Shown here in pieces: positions 63,726 to 64,000 of a stretch of DNA of 64,000 bases (positions are counted from its first letter, which is position 1; every line of letters starts with the position of its first letter). The notes under the pieces are model-generated. The model searched no databases. It had not been told where the DNA came from and was given only the letters and a program-made list of their open reading frames with translations. Source of the DNA: Tissierella creatinini (GTDB lineage: Bacteria; Bacillota; Clostridia; Tissierellales; Tissierellaceae); the NCBI GenBank assembly GCA_005046945.1, contig SUSS01000009.1:31589-95588 (forward strand), given 5' to 3'. Made by a program: the position numbers and the translations under genes.

Positions 63726-64000
63726 GTGCGCCCAGCATGGGTGTAATCTAACGGGTGAAAGTCCCTAGCGCGGGTTAGTAGTGCCAAGCGCATAGCCAAG
63801 AGCAAGGGTGTCCTTAGCGATGAGGAATCTGAAGGAAGCTGGAGGCAAACTTCTGGTCTGACGAACAGAAATCACATTAGGCATATATAGACTGGGTAAG
63901 ACTGCAATACAAGTCAAAGCCCCAAACTACTCGGAAGTCTATGGTGTAGGTGTGGCAGATAGATGGAAGGAAAGATTACGTTCTTACCTGGGGAGGTCTC
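63726..64000 (+). mobile_element. Group IIC intron, 5' part (continues beyond window)
   Basis: GTGCGCCCAGCATGGGTG begins the ribozyme, and GGGTGAAAGTCCC, GCAAGGGTGTCC, GGAATCTGAAGGAAGC, GGTCTGACGAACAG and CTTACCTGGGGAGGTC closely follow the order of conserved pieces in the known bacterial class C intron of Oceanobacillus. It sits 8 bp after a rho-independent terminator, the preferred target of this class. The reverse transcriptase gene would lie outside. Confidence 0.9.

Noticed and set aside
1-64000. tRNA, rRNA, CRISPR arrays or replication origins
   Set aside because: None could be recognised by reading either strand.

Overview
The window looks like the chromosome of a low-GC, anaerobic Firmicute of the Clostridia/Tissierellia type. 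The evidence is AT-rich DNA with strong AGGAGG ribosome sites, T-box leaders, a B12-dependent ribonucleotide reductase, double-cubane-cluster (2-hydroxyacyl-CoA dehydratase-like) proteins, and probable selenocysteine decoding. The exact genus cannot be read from the sequence.

Layout. 1-4.2 kb: end of an aminotransferase, a 2-hydroxyacid dehydrogenase, a ferredoxin-like aldo/keto reductase and D-serine dehydratase. 4.3-5.5 kb: a sigma-like factor and an amidase, with an unusual leader. 5.6-8.9 kb: a phosphorylase, a deaminase and an MtnA-like isomerase that together could recycle methylthioadenosine or adenosine. 8.9-16 kb: a surface protein, pyruvate carboxylase, a glyoxalase-fold protein, an M20 amidohydrolase and DeoD. 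16-26.8 kb: a LacI-controlled ribonucleoside operon (ribokinase, BMP/Nup ABC importer, two nucleoside hydrolases). 26.8-32.3 kb: gamma-glutamyltransferase-like protein, biotin carboxylase, membrane protein, alanine symporter. 32.5-35.7 kb: nrdJ, split in its active-site motif by a group I intron that carries a GIY-YIG endonuclease. 35.8-39.6 kb: MFS transporter and Lon-like protease. 39.7-52.2 kb: a complete leucine/isoleucine/valine supercluster (leuACDB, ilvA, ilvBN, ilvC, ilvD, ilvE) with two T-box leaders.

52.2-63.7 kb is the most unusual part. It holds two double-cubane-type proteins, several ABC transporter parts with paired cysteines, a Cys-rich MerR regulator with a textbook MerR operator, a MerB-like organometal lyase and a polar-amino-acid-type ABC transporter. 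Three of these genes (permease, MerB-like lyase, binding protein) contain one in-frame TGA. In each, conserved sequence continues after the TGA and a small hairpin lies about 18-28 nt downstream. I read them as selenoproteins. The group matches what I remember of a selenocysteine-assisted organometal ('Sao') system, with extra parts. A group IIC intron starts right after the terminator of this cluster and runs off the window.

A second pattern runs through the whole window: a family of at least nine short structured repeats. The paired arms co-vary between copies, the core is GGTGTG, the tail is usually GATGCTTAAA, and every copy points the same way as the gene that follows. I could not match it to a known riboswitch.
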